Part shown: positions 1 through 11,456 of the stretch, piece after piece
Layout of the letters: every line of letters begins with the position of its first letter
How positions within the stretch are numbered: position 1 is the stretch's first letter
Assembly: GCA_001632435.1 (NCBI GenBank)
Contig: KV423950.1
Coordinates: forward strand, 45,134-109,133
Source of the DNA: Calocera cornea HHB12733
Lineage: Eukaryota; Basidiomycota; Dacrymycetes; Dacrymycetales; Dacrymycetaceae
Direction: 5' to 3'
DNA length: 64,000 nt
Program-made: the position numbers and the translations under genes
Notes under the pieces: generated by a model
What the model was told of the DNA's origin: nothing
The model's database searches: none
What the model saw: the letters and a program-made list of their open reading frames with translations, nothing else

Positions 1-237
1 AAAGACCCTCCTGGGTGCTGAGAGAGGACGAGAGGTGTTTGGATTCGGGCGACGGTTTGTGATTCCTCGACTGCATAGAATCCTCCCTTAACCGAGTGTC
101 AGGGTTTGCACCGGCATGCATTTGGCCGAAGCGTCTATATTCGCCTTTTTGTGACAACGCTACTGTGGACCGCCGAATTGCGCGTCCCACCGGGAGTTGA
201 CGAGAAAGAACTCAACTACGTGACGAGCACCCTTTAG
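1..237 (+). pseudogene. P450-B0: 3' fragment of a cytochrome P450, frameshifted
   Basis: The left edge cuts a P450 gene. What remains is the end of the heme-binding exon (FGFGRR), an intron, and VCTGMHLAEASIFAF, so the heme loop with its cysteine is readable. The intact reading in the neighbouring B1 copy runs from Phe-Ala-Phe straight into Val; here two extra T bases near 150 shift the frame and give an immediate TGA. After the shift the text again resembles a P450 C-terminus. The family would be a microsomal heme monooxygenase. Because only the tail is in view, the pseudogene call rests on this one frameshift, which could also be an assembly error. Confidence 0.75.
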
Positions 238-743
238 TAAGGCGCTCCTGCGGGCTGCATTGCTATTCAATGCCGCTCTAATCGTTTTTATAGCCAACCA
301 GACGACATACATTGCGAAACAATTGCATGTTCTACCAGTGTAGCAGAACTGCTGAAAGGTACTGGATCGACATAGCGGCATACTGCCGTTCATCTATCAG
401 AGGAGTCTGCTCCTGGCTGCGATTTCGAAGGATTCAGGTCAACAGCTGTCGTGGTTTCTTCTGATTCTATCGTTTAAATGTCCTGCATATTGCATACTTA
501 CCGAGCTGTATTTGCAACTCCAGCCGACTCTCAACGCAAGAATTGACCCATTTTGCTCCAAAATGAATCTAATCGATGATATCGGAAAAGAAGGGCAACC
601 GCAAACCTTCGAGCACGAGGCTTTCGCTTCAAGATTCCTCGCTATTCAGCCGGCATCTATCCGTCGTCTTATAATAAACGACGACCATTGCTCTCCCTCG
701 GCCCCTCTTCTCGACTCCCTTCGTTGTCGCTATTCTCAACACA
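238..743. other. Intergenic, no gene seen
   Basis: The spacer between the P450-B0 tail and the start of P450-B1. It may hold the last exon of B0 and the B1 promoter. I see no conserved coding sequence, RNA gene or repeat. Confidence 0.5.
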
Positions 744-2758
744 ATGGCTGTGCTTTGGATACAGGCGTACCTGCACTGCCCGTCGTTTATCGTGGTGTGT
801 TCAGTCATACTGGGTGCCTTGGTTATTCTCTTTCGGCTGGCTCCTCGCAGTCCCCCTTTGCCCCCTGGGCCGGCTGGTCTCCCCGTGCTCGGCAATCTGC
901 TCCAAATCCCCAGGGCGAACAGGCATCTGGCTTATTTCGACTGGTCCAGGCAATACGGACCCGTCATCAGTCTGAAGGTTCTGGGCAAGATAATCATCGT
1001 GGTCAACACTAGACAGGCTGTCCAAGATATATTTGAGAAGAGAGCAGCCATCACAGCGCAGCGTCCTGATACGGTTATGGGTCATTATATGTATGTTGAG
1101 CACGCTCACTTTCCCCCTTTTCGTTGACTAAAATGCATACCTAGTGCCGACCTAAACAAAATGCCTGGCGTCACCAATAACATGATCCTGCATCGGCAAT
1201 ACCGTCGAATGTTCGCCCAAGCATTTAATCCTCGGGAGGTACAAATGCATTATTGGGACATACAGATGGAGGAGATGCAGCGTGCCGTAATGGAGATGTT
1301 GGCTGGTACCTTCAAGAACCCAATTTCGGCGATAAAACGGTGCTTCTCCTGCACCCGTGTATTTCACCATACTAACCGGTCTTCCCAGCGCTTTGGCGTC
1401 GATTATATCCCGGATCGTGTACTCTCGCAAGATTGAAAGCTGCGACGATCCCTATATCCTCTAAGTCTCAGAGCAGCTCAAAGACTTCGAGCGTAGTATG
1501 TGCGTCGCATTGCGCGATCGAAAATCAACTGATCCTTCACATAGTTTCAAGACCGGGAGTCTATCTGGTGGAAATATTACCACTTTGTGCGTTTCTCAAT
1601 TTGAGGCCAACGACGCATTCCGATTGAATGAAGTGCGATTTCTCCCTGATTGGCTGCCTGGTGCTGGGTTCAAGCGAGAAGGCCAACGTGTGAGACAACG
1701 GGCCGTCGAGCTAACCGAAGAGCCATTCAATCTAGTGAAACGGGAGATGGTATGCTCACCGTGAACGAGAAGGGGGGGATCTCATTCCCATCGTTTAGCT
1801 GACCGGGTCGATCCAGCGAAACTTCATTTCAAGGCTCTTGGCAGACGAAAATGGCAAGCTCACCGGAGATCTCGAGGAAGAAGAATACGTGAAGTGGGCT
1901 GCCAGTACGCTATATGCATCCGGCATGGATACTGTAGGCGTAGCGTCGAACGTGGCCTACGTCGCGTATTAACTTTGCTGTTAGACCAAGGCCACCATAG
2001 TCACGTTCATGGTTGCTATGCTTAGGTTTCCGATTGTGCAAGCTAAAGCACAGGCAGAGCTCGACCGCGTCGTCGGAAGAGACAGGCTCCCGACGCTGGC
2101 AGATCGCGAACGTCTCCCTTACTGTCAAGCAGTGGTGCAGGAGACAATGCGGTGGAACCCAGTGGCACCTACATGTGTTCCCCATCAGATGATGCAGAGT
2201 ATGGATTGGGGTCGCTTTGTCCTTCCGAAGGGTGCTATACTTCTTTGTAAGGCCTGATGCGTCGCTGCGATCACTTCTTCTTCTGTCGGATTTACTGAAC
2301 AACCTCAGGGCATTGACCCATGATCCCGCCATCTATCCTGATCCAGATGATTTTCTCCCAGAACGGCATTTGACACCGGACGAAACAATGTTGTTGGGTA
2401 CGGAACGAGGACGGGAGGTCTTCGGGTATGGCAGGAGGTACGCAATTCCATTTTCGCCGAGTTCGCTTGCAACATTGGCCAATTTGAGTAGAGTATGTCC
2501 TGGGATGCACCTGGCCGAGGCGTCCATATTCGCCTTTGTGTCGACGCTGCTGTGGTCAGCACAACTGCGCCTGCCAAATGACTTCCAGGAGACTGAACTC
2601 AAGAAGTACCGAACAAGCACCTTTCGGTATGAGCTCACTAACACTGCTGCTCAGTCTTGTTCTCACTATCACATAGCCAACCGGAAGACTTGCCTTGTGA
2701 AAGAACGCCACGCTGTGAGAACGTGGCCAAAATGTTGAAAGCACGGGCGCAGGAATGA
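744..2758 (+). pseudogene. P450-B1: cytochrome P450 with one in-frame stop
   Basis: An almost complete microsomal P450. It begins with an N-terminal membrane anchor (ATG at 744), then the proline hinge PPLPPGPAGLPVLGN. Further on are the I-helix end (SGMDTT, split by an intron), the K-helix ETMR (ExxR), and the heme loop FGYGRR, intron, VCPGMHLAEASIF. The last exon starts after a CACATAG acceptor near 2681 and ends at TGA 2756-2758. Exon order and intron phases match the intact A genes. The defect is TAA at 1462-1464 in the exon after the C-helix region; the B3 copy has a lysine codon there. Everything else splices in frame, so this is either a young pseudogene or a base error. It heads the B-A-PTAR1 unit 1. 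Confidence 0.75.
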
Positions 2759-3305
2759 CATTCGACCAAACTGAGGACGGAAGTCACTCACGCATTTGCT
2801 TTCAGCTCTGCTAGTAATGTAAGTAATGTATGAGCCTGGTAATAATGTTAGAGCTTCGTATGCATAAAGTGTATCTTTGATCCGACACAGCAAGATCTCG
2901 GTAGACTCTCAGGAAAGAGAGAGGTGTGTGTCACTATCAACGGTGACGCAATCATGAATCACCGTCCCATCTTCACAACAACCGGATAGGAAGAGCTTTG
3001 GGGGACTACACAGACCAAGTAGAAGTTGACAGTCTCGGATAGGCACACCCTTTGTATGAGCACGAGGTAGGTAGAGTGTGAAGGTTGAGCGCCGAGACGA
3101 ACGGAAGCTTTATAGACGCCATGGGCAAGGGGTGTCCGGCGTTTCAGCCACTACCCCTGCAGGGACGGCGATGATCGACCAATTATGTAATATCTCCTTC
3201 TATTGAATTACCTATGTACATCATGCACGACGCCATATATCTGCGTGGAGAAACCTGGCATCCCCACCCCCCACGCCCCGAACCCGCTTCTAGACGGCTG
3301 CAATC
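2759..3305. other. Intergenic between P450-B1 and P450-A1
   Basis: Clearly homologous to 12200-12866 and 18366-19022, so the spacer was duplicated with the genes. It contains the B 3' flank and the A promoter. A CTTTATAG sequence near 3110 is a possible TATA-like element, altered to CTTCATAG in unit 2. No gene seen. Confidence 0.6.
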
Positions 3306-5272
3306 ATGACACCCGAGTCAATCCCTCTCTCCGCCCGCTTTCAGATTGGCATCGCCTTTCTCCTTATCGTTGCTGCATGGATTTGGCATGGCAAGCGTTC
3401 CTCCGCGCGTCTTCCACCGGGCCCGAATCCATTACCAATCATCGGGAACATCGGCCTCCCCAAGGACACACTGTCCTCATTCAAGAACTGGGCTGACCAG
3501 TATGGGGACATAATGACGTTGCGTATAATGGGGAAGAATATTCTCATCCTGAACTCAAAGGCGGCGGCCGATGAGCTGCTGGAGAAGAGGTCTTCATCGA
3601 CATACGCCAGACCAGTTTATACGATGGCCCATGAGATGTAGGCGCCATCGTCCTAGATTGTAGGGGTCTTGGCGTCCTGACGGAGTATGCAGAGTGGGAA
3701 CGAAGCACTTTCCGTCTCAAACGAGCGATCCGGCTACGCACAAGACATACCGGCGCATGCTTGCGATGTCCTTGAGTCCGCGCGCCTCGGAAGCGTACAG
3801 GCCGACGCAGATGTTGGAAATACGCAAAGCTGTGATGGATATGCTGAACGAGGCCGACAACTACGTGGCAGCTATTCAGCGGTGAGCCTTAATCGATGCC
3901 CGTACTTTGCCACAGTCCTTACCCGGTGTGATAGTGCTGTGGCGAGCATTGCCTTGCAAATCGCCTACGGTTATGACATAAATAAAGAGGACGACGGTCT
4001 CATCAAGAAAATTCAACGCATGATGCACATCATAGTAGAAGGTAAGGCGATCCAGGTGGCTGAAAGTATGGCTTAGGCTTATTGTCGTGATACCCGTTTG
4101 ACAGTGCAGATACCCGGGCGTTTTCTTGTGGACGTCATACCTGCATGCAAGTCATAGAACACAGGCGCTGTGACGGTATGCTTACTGTTATATAGTGAAA
4201 TATCTGCCCACATGGATTCCAGGTATGAAATTCAAGCGCGATGGAGAACTGTGGGCTGCGCAGATCAGAGAGGTCGAGCAGATTCCTTTTGACCGAGTGA
4301 AGCGGGACATGGTTCGTGCTTATCAGCGTATTCTCCGGGTCCTGACTGATGTCCCTAGGCCGCGGGGACCGCCAAGCCGTCCTTAGTCTCCACACTGCTG
4401 GAGCAAAGTTCGGCTGTCGATGAAGAAAAATGGATCAAGATGGTCGCGGGTGCGCTCTATAACGCCGGGGCCGAGACGACTTCAGCTGCAATTCAGAACT
4501 TTCTGGCTGCCATCGTCATGTTTCCCGATGTGCAGAAGAAGGCGCAACGTGAACTGGATGCTGTCATTGGACGAGACCGGCCCCCAACCATAGAGGATCG
4601 CGCTCATCTACCGTATTGTTCGGCAGTCGTGCACGAAACGCTGCGTTGGCAGCCTGTCACCCCAGGAGCCATTCCGCATGTATTCGTCCACGATGAAGAA
4701 TTCATGGGATATCGCATACCAAAAGGCACCGTAACGCTGGCGAATGTCTGGTGAGATCATACTTTCCGTTGTGGTTCACTGCCGGGACTCACAAGGGTGC
4801 GTAGGGCCATGTCTCGGAACGCAACTGAATACCCCGATCCAGAGATATTCAAACCGGAGCGTTTCCTGGAAGCGGACAAGCATGGAGCTGAGAACGTGGA
4901 AAGGTTCCGGGTTGGCTTTGGGTTCGGGCGCCGGTATGGCCGAACGCATGACTGGTGAGCCAAGGAACTGACGATCTCGGCAGTGTTTGCCCTGGCATCG
5001 CGCTGGCCGAGGCCAGTCTCTTTGCTGCCGTCGTGTCAATTCTATGGACGTGCAACATATCACCGCCAAGTAGCGGATCGTCCGCCAAGCCACAAGAGAT
5101 AGAGATGAGGTTTGGAAATACCCTTAGAATACAGTACGTCTTCTTCCGTCATGCCATTCAAGCACCTCTGAAAACGATTGGTCATGGTAGCCGACCTGAC
5201 CCATTCCCAATACATGTCAACCCTCGTTTTCTTGGTGCTGTCGAGCTGATTCGTGACACCATCCGTGATTGA
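3306..5272 (+). CDS. P450-A1: cytochrome P450 monooxygenase
   Basis: Predicted ER-anchored heme-thiolate monooxygenase of about 512 aa, normal for fungal microsomal P450s. Nine exons: 3306-3637, 3693-3881, 3935-4041, 4105-4146, 4196-4311, 4359-4750, 4805-4933, 4984-5133, 5191-5272. Visible landmarks are an N-terminal hydrophobic anchor, hinge LPPGPNPLPIIGN, I-helix NAGAETTSAA, K-helix ETLR, FKPERFL, and heme loop FGFGRR (intron) VCPGIALAEASLF with the Cys ligand. The last exon ends RPDPFPIHVNPR, a normal P450 C-terminus. Intron 4 (4147-4195) uses a GC donor. Style resembles the OrdA/CYP64-like P450s common in wood-decay basidiomycetes; the substrate cannot be read from sequence. It is a close paralogue of A2 and A3, and no disabling change was found. 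Confidence 0.9.
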
Positions 5273-5559
5273 TAATCCATTCGGACATAGATCTCTATCC
5301 TCATGTGTTCATATTGCTCTTGTTGTGCTTCCAGCAGACGTCAAGAGCGAACTTGGCTCCATCACATACCCTTGTCCGGAGGACAATGGCCACGTTTGGG
5401 CGGGCATAGTCCATGATTGTCGAGACACTGTGACGTCCGGCGCCTTGAAAGCCAGTCGGGTTGGGCTTGATAGGCGGGACGACAATCCACCAGAGATGCG
5501 ATCTTCGACGACGTATTCACGTCCGTGTCAAGTGTGAGTGAACGCCGTACACATGTTCG

Positions 5560-5846
5560 CTAGGTCGATTGGTGCAGATGCTGTCCATGTGCGAGTGTCG
5601 CTTCAGGGCCGTGGCAAGACAACAACGAACGGACAGCCTCGTTCGTGAGGACGACCTTGCCGCTCTGAAGGAAATATCTCAGTGTCTGACTGAACACAGG
5701 TAGCTCTAGTTGACATACCTGCTTGAGATACCAGACCCAGAACCAAAGTGCATACACGCGATCCCACGCGAGCTCACCCTCAGGACTAGCCTCGCCAGCC
5801 ATAGCCAGAAGGATGTTCTGCAATGGCCGCAAAGCCCTTTGTTCTA
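5560..5846 (-). pseudogene. PTAR1-like C-terminal stub (unit 1)
   Basis: The minus strand reads about 90 residues nearly identical to the end of the PTAR1-like gene at 21280-22542 (ELAWDRVYALWFWVWYLKQ then LRYFLQSGKVVLTNEAVRSL). Homology stops abruptly at about 5846, where the left half of the gene is absent. The spacer 5273-5559 also matches the A3-PTAR1 spacer. The frame is still open, but the piece has no start region or most PPTA repeats, so it is best seen as a passenger of the segmental duplication. Confidence 0.85.
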
Positions 5847-5849
5847 ACC

Positions 5850-7720
5850 CTACAAGACCACCAAGAGTAGACAGAGGTTGGAGTCAACAATACAGTGATA
5901 CAGTACGTCAGGTGAGGAGGGATAGAGTTGAGAATAGCATTGATGAGGTGGCTCTGGTGTGAGGGCACAACAATCCAGCCATAGGCGGATCATCAATAGT
6001 GGCCCGAACAGGGGTCGATAACCAACCCAAATACGATAAGGAGGGCGACAGGGGGGCGATATAAGGGGTTGCCATGGCCGAGAGTCCATCTCGCGGTGTC
6101 GATAGGCATATCGTGCATAGCCATAACCCAATAAGGAGTGGTGGTGGTGACGAGAGGGGATCGAGACGATATCGAGTACATCAGAGAAGCAAGACAGCAG
6201 TATCGGCTGTCATCGGATCCGTGATCGGTCGACTCGTCCACAGGTAAGAAGTGTCGGGGGGGTATCGACAGGGTACGGTGTCGATCGGAAAGGGTTACTG
6301 TCCATGGCCTGCCATATCGAGTCTCTCGACTGTCCGTTCGGGAGGTTCGAGGAATAACGAAGTGGCTGCTCATGTCGAGTGAAGGGCGAGATTGAGGAAC
6401 CGATCCGATAAGAGGTACTTTCGGCTGTTCGGTAGAACCGAAGGTCCGACATCTCCATATCGGTCTGTTGACCGTGAGCTCGAGCTGTCCCGAAGGAGGA
6501 CTCGGCATATCAGTGTCCAGCAAGTCGGGTTCTCGAGAGAGGGTAACCGAGTATCGACAGTATATCGCCAGGCTAATTGCCCAGTCGGTCAAACCGAGAG
6601 GGTTTCGCCAGCTGAGATCGGTGTCGACAGTGTTCTCGGGAGATCAATGCTAAGTTTCGACAAATCGGCTAAGATTGCGGGATTCCTCAGAGATCAGATC
6701 TGAGGAGCACAGAAGGTGCACCTCAGGTCTATATACATGAAGAAAAGGAAGCAAACTACTGTGGCTTGGATCTGTACAGTACTCACGAGCACAGCCGATC
6801 TTACCCGAGACTCACGATGTAGCCGAGTCCCTACTCCGATTGCCACGATCAGCTTGCCGAGAGACCCTTGCCATCTCGAGATGTACGATATTGCCCAAGG
6901 TCACAGATTGGGATATCGGAATACCGAAGACTGCTCGAGTGTCTCCGATATCGCAGAACCAATACCGAGACAGCAGCGATACTCTTCAAGTAAAGCCTGC
7001 AACAGTCGACCACTCTTCGATATGCCCGAGAATGTCTTCGAGAGTGTTCATGCCCATGCCGAGATCCATATCGTGCAGGCAAAGCCCAGTCAAGTCCTCG
7101 ATATGTCCCAGCAGCCCAGAGCCGCATACCGAGAGTGGGTTCGATACTGTTCGAGTGTAATCCACCATGGTCAATCTTCAATCGACCAGTCTGCGAATAC
7201 CATCGATACCCAAAGGTTGTGCTGAGATGTGATACCGATAATCCGAAAGTCTCAAGACTAGACAAAGGGTCAAACTCCTTGCACCGAGATGTACCGAGGG
7301 TCCATGATACATCATTAAGTGCAGACGAGAAAGCCATCTTGCTTCGAGATTGCACGGGATTGCCTCGAGACCTGATATCGTGGTCACCAAGGGTCCACTC
7401 GGTATTGTGCAGTGCATCCGATAATCATCTCGGTAGTCTTGTCCATATCGAAGGGACTTCGATATTGTCGATAACCCTTGAGGTCACATCGAGATGTCGA
7501 TATGCTGGTGGCCGTGGGTATCAGCCCATACCGCAGATTATCGTCCAGGGTTCATAGCACTTGAGGACATTGCAGTCATCGATATGGCGGGTCCTGCTCG
7601 GTATGCAATCGATATGGCATCGAAATGGGTTGACTCCTGACATCTGGAGACTATAGAGTACAGGGTGTACAGTGGAGAGTCAGACACCAGATCTGAGGAG
7701 CCAAGGGGCCTAAAGCCCAC
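5850..7720. repeat. Word-studded island I1 (CGATAT / TCGAG words)
   Basis: About 1.8 kb with no credible gene. CCGATAT/ATATCGG, TCGAG, CGAGA and TCGGT recur every few tens of bases on both strands from about 5960 to 7640, without tandem order. The left part is richer in TCGGT/CGATC forms, the right part in CCGAG/CGATAT forms. A palindrome plus TATA module (6682-6736) lies in the middle, and a half copy (CAGATCTGAGG) occurs near 7688. It begins where PTAR1 homology ends. The many ORFs across it look like by-products of the biased word composition. Likely a non-autonomous mobile element, but I cannot name a family. Confidence 0.6.
6682..6736 (+). promoter_or_regulatory. Palindrome + TATA module, copy 1
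   Basis: A palindrome with core CAGAGATCAGATCTGAG (full arm 6682-6707), then TATATAC at 6730-6736, 22 bp downstream. The same pair with similar spacing occurs four more times in the window, always inside repeat islands. The arrangement resembles a core promoter with an upstream element; function is inferred. Confidence 0.45.
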
Positions 7721-8160
7721 CTATAACTACCCTACAGATCTGCATGGGTCCAATCATGGAGTGTCTCATGAGGTGAGTCATGAGGCTGGTCCATGGTCAC
7801 TTTGAGTCAAGTGCAGCTGCACATGTCATGCTGAATCATGGTGAGTTGCCAGACTTGTGGCTGTGCAGTTGTCCAGGCCACACTCTGGACCATAGGCCAG
7901 GACCCTGAAGGCTGGACTCCATGCTGAGAAGCACTCCTAAGAAGGGCTGAATAAAGTAAGAAAATAGAGTGTCCCCTGCTACTAACTTGATTTTGGAGGA
8001 ATATTATTGATTAGACTTGAGGATTGTTTACTATTTATATTGTGCACACATTGGGTCACACTGGACATGAGGATCCCTAAAGGGCATCTGAGACCTTTGG
8101 CCCACCAAGGGCATATCAGTCCTTACATACATTTTCCAGGGAGACAATTACCTATTTACC
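7721..8160. other. CpG-poor repeat-like spacer, no gene
   Basis: Dense in TGAGTCATGAG, CCATGG and TGGAC-like words and nearly free of CG dinucleotides, unlike the flanking genes. Probably decayed repeat DNA. No coding or RNA gene seen. Confidence 0.4.
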
Positions 8161-8358
8161 TGTGAGGGCACACAGTCTGGCAAGGCTGTTGACTAAACCC
8201 AACTGAGTCAAAGAGACCAAAGACAAGGGATTTGGAGGAGGTTGTGGCTGACAGCACCCAATAAGTTACCAAATGTACCCTTTGTAAGTCCAACTAGGAG
8301 ATATGTGGGACGTCAAAGGTAGTTTGGATGAAGCAAGCAGAGTTCAGAGAGAGTTCGT

Positions 8359-9190
8359 GTCAGAGCACTACAGCAACTCCGAAGCCTATTCCGATATTCC
8401 GGACTCCATGACACCTTGAAACCCCATGGAATAGCTCAATACGGAATGGAATGGGACAGGACAAGATGTCCCAGCCTCAGGCAATGCCCAGGCTCCTATT
8501 CCAAAGGTTCTACAGGTATTCCAGTCCATTCCCACCCTTGCATAGCCATACGCAACCTCTGCACCGCCCCAAGGTGATGCATCACTGGAATACTGTGCCA
8601 ACAAGCGGAATGGGCAGTGCAGGATTGGAATAGGCTATACAAGGGCACAGGAAGGCTAGACAACACTCCCAACAAGTTTTGGATAGCGGTGCACTCCAAA
8701 TTCCTATATATAGTAGACTAGGATAGTACGGGAATCCTCAGATCTGATCTCTGAGGATTCCCCGCAACCTCCTGTGGGAAGTAGTAACCCAGCATCTCAT
8801 CTCATACCTATTCCGCTCTCTGCTTGCCCTTCTACACCTGCCAATTCCTATTCCGGACTGCCAACTTTGGAATTGTGTAATTCCAACCTCCCATCCCCAA
8901 ACGGAACAGGAATAGCTCAATACCAGCTCCGCCCCTTCGGAATTGGTTGTAGTGTGTTCTCCTACACACTCCGCAGCTATTGCCCTCCTCGGAATTGGCC
9001 CCACAAGTTGACCACTTCACCAAATATCCGGAATCACCCGTTCCAAACCTCCAGCCACCAAACGGAAGTGGAATTGGACTCTATCACATTCCAGGGGATC
9101 GGAATAGCTTAGACAACATCCTCTACACCCCCTCCACCTATTCCAATTCCTCCGGCTTGTCCTATTGTGGGTTGTGTGCCCTCACAGCTT
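8359..9190. repeat. Word-studded island I2 (GGAAT / ATTCC)
   Basis: Interrupts the left arm of the alpha element: arm sequence stops near 8358 and resumes near 9191. Within it GGAAT or ATTCC appears roughly every 20-30 bp on both strands, mixed with CGGAAT and TTCCGG. A minus-oriented palindrome plus TATA module sits near the centre (8705-8761). The right edge contains GTGTGCCCTCACA, like an alpha-element end. No coding potential beyond by-product frames. Confidence 0.6.
8705..8761 (-). promoter_or_regulatory. Palindrome + TATA module, copy 2
   Basis: On the minus strand the palindrome (8731-8761, core CAGAGATCAGATCTGAG) is followed 18 bp later by CTATATATAG (8704-8713). Central to island I2. 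Confidence 0.45.
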
Positions 9191-9248
9191 GGGAGTTCGG
9201 AGCGGGAGGACAGATGTGATGACCAGGCTTTCTCACAAGACTATGGAG

Positions 9249-9305
9249 ATTCCTCAGAGATCAGATCTAAGGAGAAGCTACCAAAGGTATCAAAGGTTAT
9301 ATACA
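9249..9305 (+). promoter_or_regulatory. Palindrome + TATA module, copy 3
   Basis: Palindrome at 9249-9274 (slightly degraded right half, CAGATCTAAGG), then two CAAAGGT words and TTATATAC at 9298-9305, 23 bp downstream. Left arm of the alpha element. Confidence 0.45.
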
Positions 9306-9614
9306 AAAAGAGTGAACATAGCCTCAGCTTCTCCCGAACACTCCAAAGTGAGACCCAACACTGCCTGAAGCACTGCCGACCACAGCATTACTCATCTGAA
9401 CACAGCCAAGCACTGCCCCACACAGCTGAAGGGTCACAGCCTTGCTTACCCTTACCTAATTCTGTGCTGATGTATCCGAAGTCGCTATTTGGTAGGCCAA
9501 AGATGTTGTCTGAGAGCTGAATATGTCAAAAGTAGTTGAATACCTGTGAACCTGCCGATAATAGCCAAAGTCTTTGGAGTGTTTGGGAGAAGCTGAGGCT
9601 TGTTCACTCTTTCT

Positions 9615-9679
9615 GTATATAGCCTTTGGTACCTTTGGTACCTTTGGTAGCTTCTCCTTAGATCTGATCTCTGAGGAAT
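9615..9679 (-). promoter_or_regulatory. Palindrome + TATA module, copy 4
   Basis: Minus-strand mirror of copy 3 in the right alpha arm. The palindrome is 9654-9679 and TATATAC is at 9615-9621. The gap is about 10 bp longer than in copy 3 because of one extra CAAAGGTAC word. Confidence 0.45.
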
Positions 9680-9933
9680 CTCCATAGTCTTGTGGGAAAG
9701 CCTGGTCATCACATCCGTCCTCCTGCTCCGAACTCCCGAACTCTCTCTGAACTCTGCTTGCTTCATCCAAACTACTTTTGACATCCCACGTATCTCCTAG
9801 TTGGACTTACAAAGGGTACAATTGGTTACTTATTGGGTACTGTCAGCCACAACCTCCTCTGAATCCCTCATCTTTGGTCTCTTTGACTCAGTTGGGTTTA
9901 GTCAGCAGCCTTGCCAGACTGTGTGCCCTCACA

Positions 9934-10365
9934 GCCTGGTGGAGAGATAATGAGTAGATAGCCAGCAGATATGTTTTGTCCAAGCAGATGAAACTTGCCC
10001 TAGTCCAGCTGTTACATCTTTCAAAAGGGACCCTGAAATCTTGCCCATGTTACATGTTACCATTTCATCTTCACATAGTGGTACAGTGTACTGCACGGTA
10101 GCGTTTTCGCCTCTTCTAGCGACGTTCACACGGTATGAGTCGATACTTACGTAGTCCGGGATCCAGCTTGCGTCGGACAAGTCGGAGTTGCTGGATGTGT
10201 TGCATCCGTCGGAGGATCTCTCGGTTCGCTGGATCGGCTCCAGCTTTGAAAGGCAACATTCTCTCGTAGACGTCAATACACCTTTGACACCTTTTTCTTG
10301 TATATAGACCGCACCGGTGGCATAGATACTGAATGAGAAGCCCCCATTCGTGCATATCCCAGTCC
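9934..10365. other. Unassigned sequence with a weak minus-strand coding trace
   Basis: On the minus strand, about 10116-10355 reads CHRCGLYTRKRCQRC followed by an arginine-rich stretch. The two CxxC pairs could bind zinc, but I recognise no family and see no start or splice context. It could be part of a retroelement. Confidence 0.25.
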
Positions 10366-10710
10366 TCCCTTATCCCGTTCTCATCTTCGACCTCGCCGCA
10401 TCCTTCCCATCACTCCCTCATCGACCCCTTCGGTATCCGCGATAGCGAGGGTATCATACCCTTCGGTAGTGCCATAGCCGTCGGTATCGAGGCTACCGTC
10501 ACCGCCGTCATCCCTATCGGTACTGTTACCGACACCATCCGCGATCGTATCACCGACGTGATTACGGCTATCGTTGCCGTATCTGTATGCCGTACCGACC
10601 GCCATAGCCGAGTCACCACACAGTTGGGTATAGCAGTATTGTGGTTATTTCCATTACTAGCTACCAAAGCCTATCTGGTCTTGTGCTACCGAGGCCACCG
10701 GTATTCCTAC
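10366..10710. repeat. Word-studded island I4 (CGGTA / CCGATA)
   Basis: CGGTA, TACCG, TATCG and CCGATA recur on both strands about every 15-25 bp from 10390 to 10640. The words resemble those of island I1, so the two may be related. The long frames here come from the repeated words and have no protein-like content. Confidence 0.5.
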
Positions 10711-10740
10711 TGGACTCATCCCTTCAGATTTGTTAGGAAT

Positions 10741-10880
10741 TGATCAACAGTATGGCACATTTCTACAACCAACACTGCAACAATGCCCCAAAATACAAAT
10801 TTGGTGACAAAGAATGGCTAGATGCAAAAGACATCAAGACAAAATGACCTGCAAAGAAACTAGACAAATAGAACATGCAT
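10741..10880 (+). mobile_element. Ty3/gypsy-type pol relic
   Basis: The plus strand reads APKYKFGDKEWLDAKDI, then after a stop PAKKLD. This is the post-integrase pattern of Ty3/gypsy polyproteins (hydrophobic-GDK-WLD-KNI-T-RPSKKLD). Two in-frame stops show it is dead. It is next to the point where P450-B2 begins abruptly, so a retroelement may have removed the front of B2. Confidence 0.6.
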
Positions 10881-11456
10881 TATATGTGCCCAATCACATT
10901 GCTGTGGCCCTCCAAACGGAGGTCCAGCAACAGACAGCAGCATATATGCATGACCAGCAGGGCACAGTAGGCAGGCAGGGTGCAGCCAACAGGCAAGGCA
11001 CAGCAGCATGGGCAGGCAGCATGGGCAGGCAGCATGGGCAGGCAGCATGGGCAGGCAGTGTGGGCAGGCAGAGTAGGCAGGGCAGAGTGCAGTAGGCAGG
11101 GCAGAGGCAGGGCACAGAGCAGGGAGCAGGAGGGAGCAAGGCAGCAGAGGGAAGGTCTGGGTGGTGGCAGCAAGTGCACCAGTGGTGGTCAGAACCAAGA
11201 TGGGATCCAGGGACCAATGGACCATGAGGCACCAAGTCCCCTTAAGCAGAGGCAAACTCAACTGCTCTCAGGGGTTGATGGCATGACATGCAAAGTTGGA
11301 TGCTGATTTCAAGCCCAGAAGTGGCTGGAAGCAAATCAGCACCCCATCAGCTGGTTGCAGTACCAGCCACTTAATGGCTGTTGACAGACACATAAGCATT
11401 TAACTTGCTTAAAATAAGACCCTAGTCTGCGTCCTGTGTGACCGCGTCTATCCCTA
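10881..11456. repeat. GGCAGG-rich tract with a 13-bp tandem repeat
   Basis: From about 11010 to 11070 the unit CATGGGCAGGCAG repeats about four times, then drifts into GGCAGGGCAG-type words up to about 11160. The rest, to 11456, is CpG-poor unassigned sequence. No gene. Confidence 0.6.

Larger units (their letters stand above)
8161..9933. mobile_element. Long-inverted-repeat element (family alpha) with a nested insertion
   Basis: The ends are inverted copies: TGTGAGGGCACACAG at 8161 and its complement ending at 9933. Each arm runs about 330 bp. The right arm is roughly 9600-9933. The left arm is 8161-8358 plus 9191-9310, split by island I2. Each arm carries a palindrome plus TATA module pointing toward the centre (about 9310-9600), which is rich in GCACTGCC and CACAGCC words. 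No transposase ORF is visible, so it would be non-autonomous. A second, less complete copy lies at 29338-29930. Target-site duplication is unclear. Confidence 0.65.

Noticed and set aside
5966..7557. Long open frames across island I1 as genes
   Set aside because: They are Arg/Ser-rich by-products of the CGATAT/TCGAG words, occur in several frames at once, and lack any domain.
10299..10306. TATATA at 10300 as a sixth palindrome-TATA module
   Set aside because: No palindrome occurs at the expected 18-32 bp on either side.
11010..11070. Regular short repeats that could suggest a CRISPR array
   Set aside because: The 13-bp units are directly tandem with no spacers, and the DNA is eukaryotic; it is a minisatellite.
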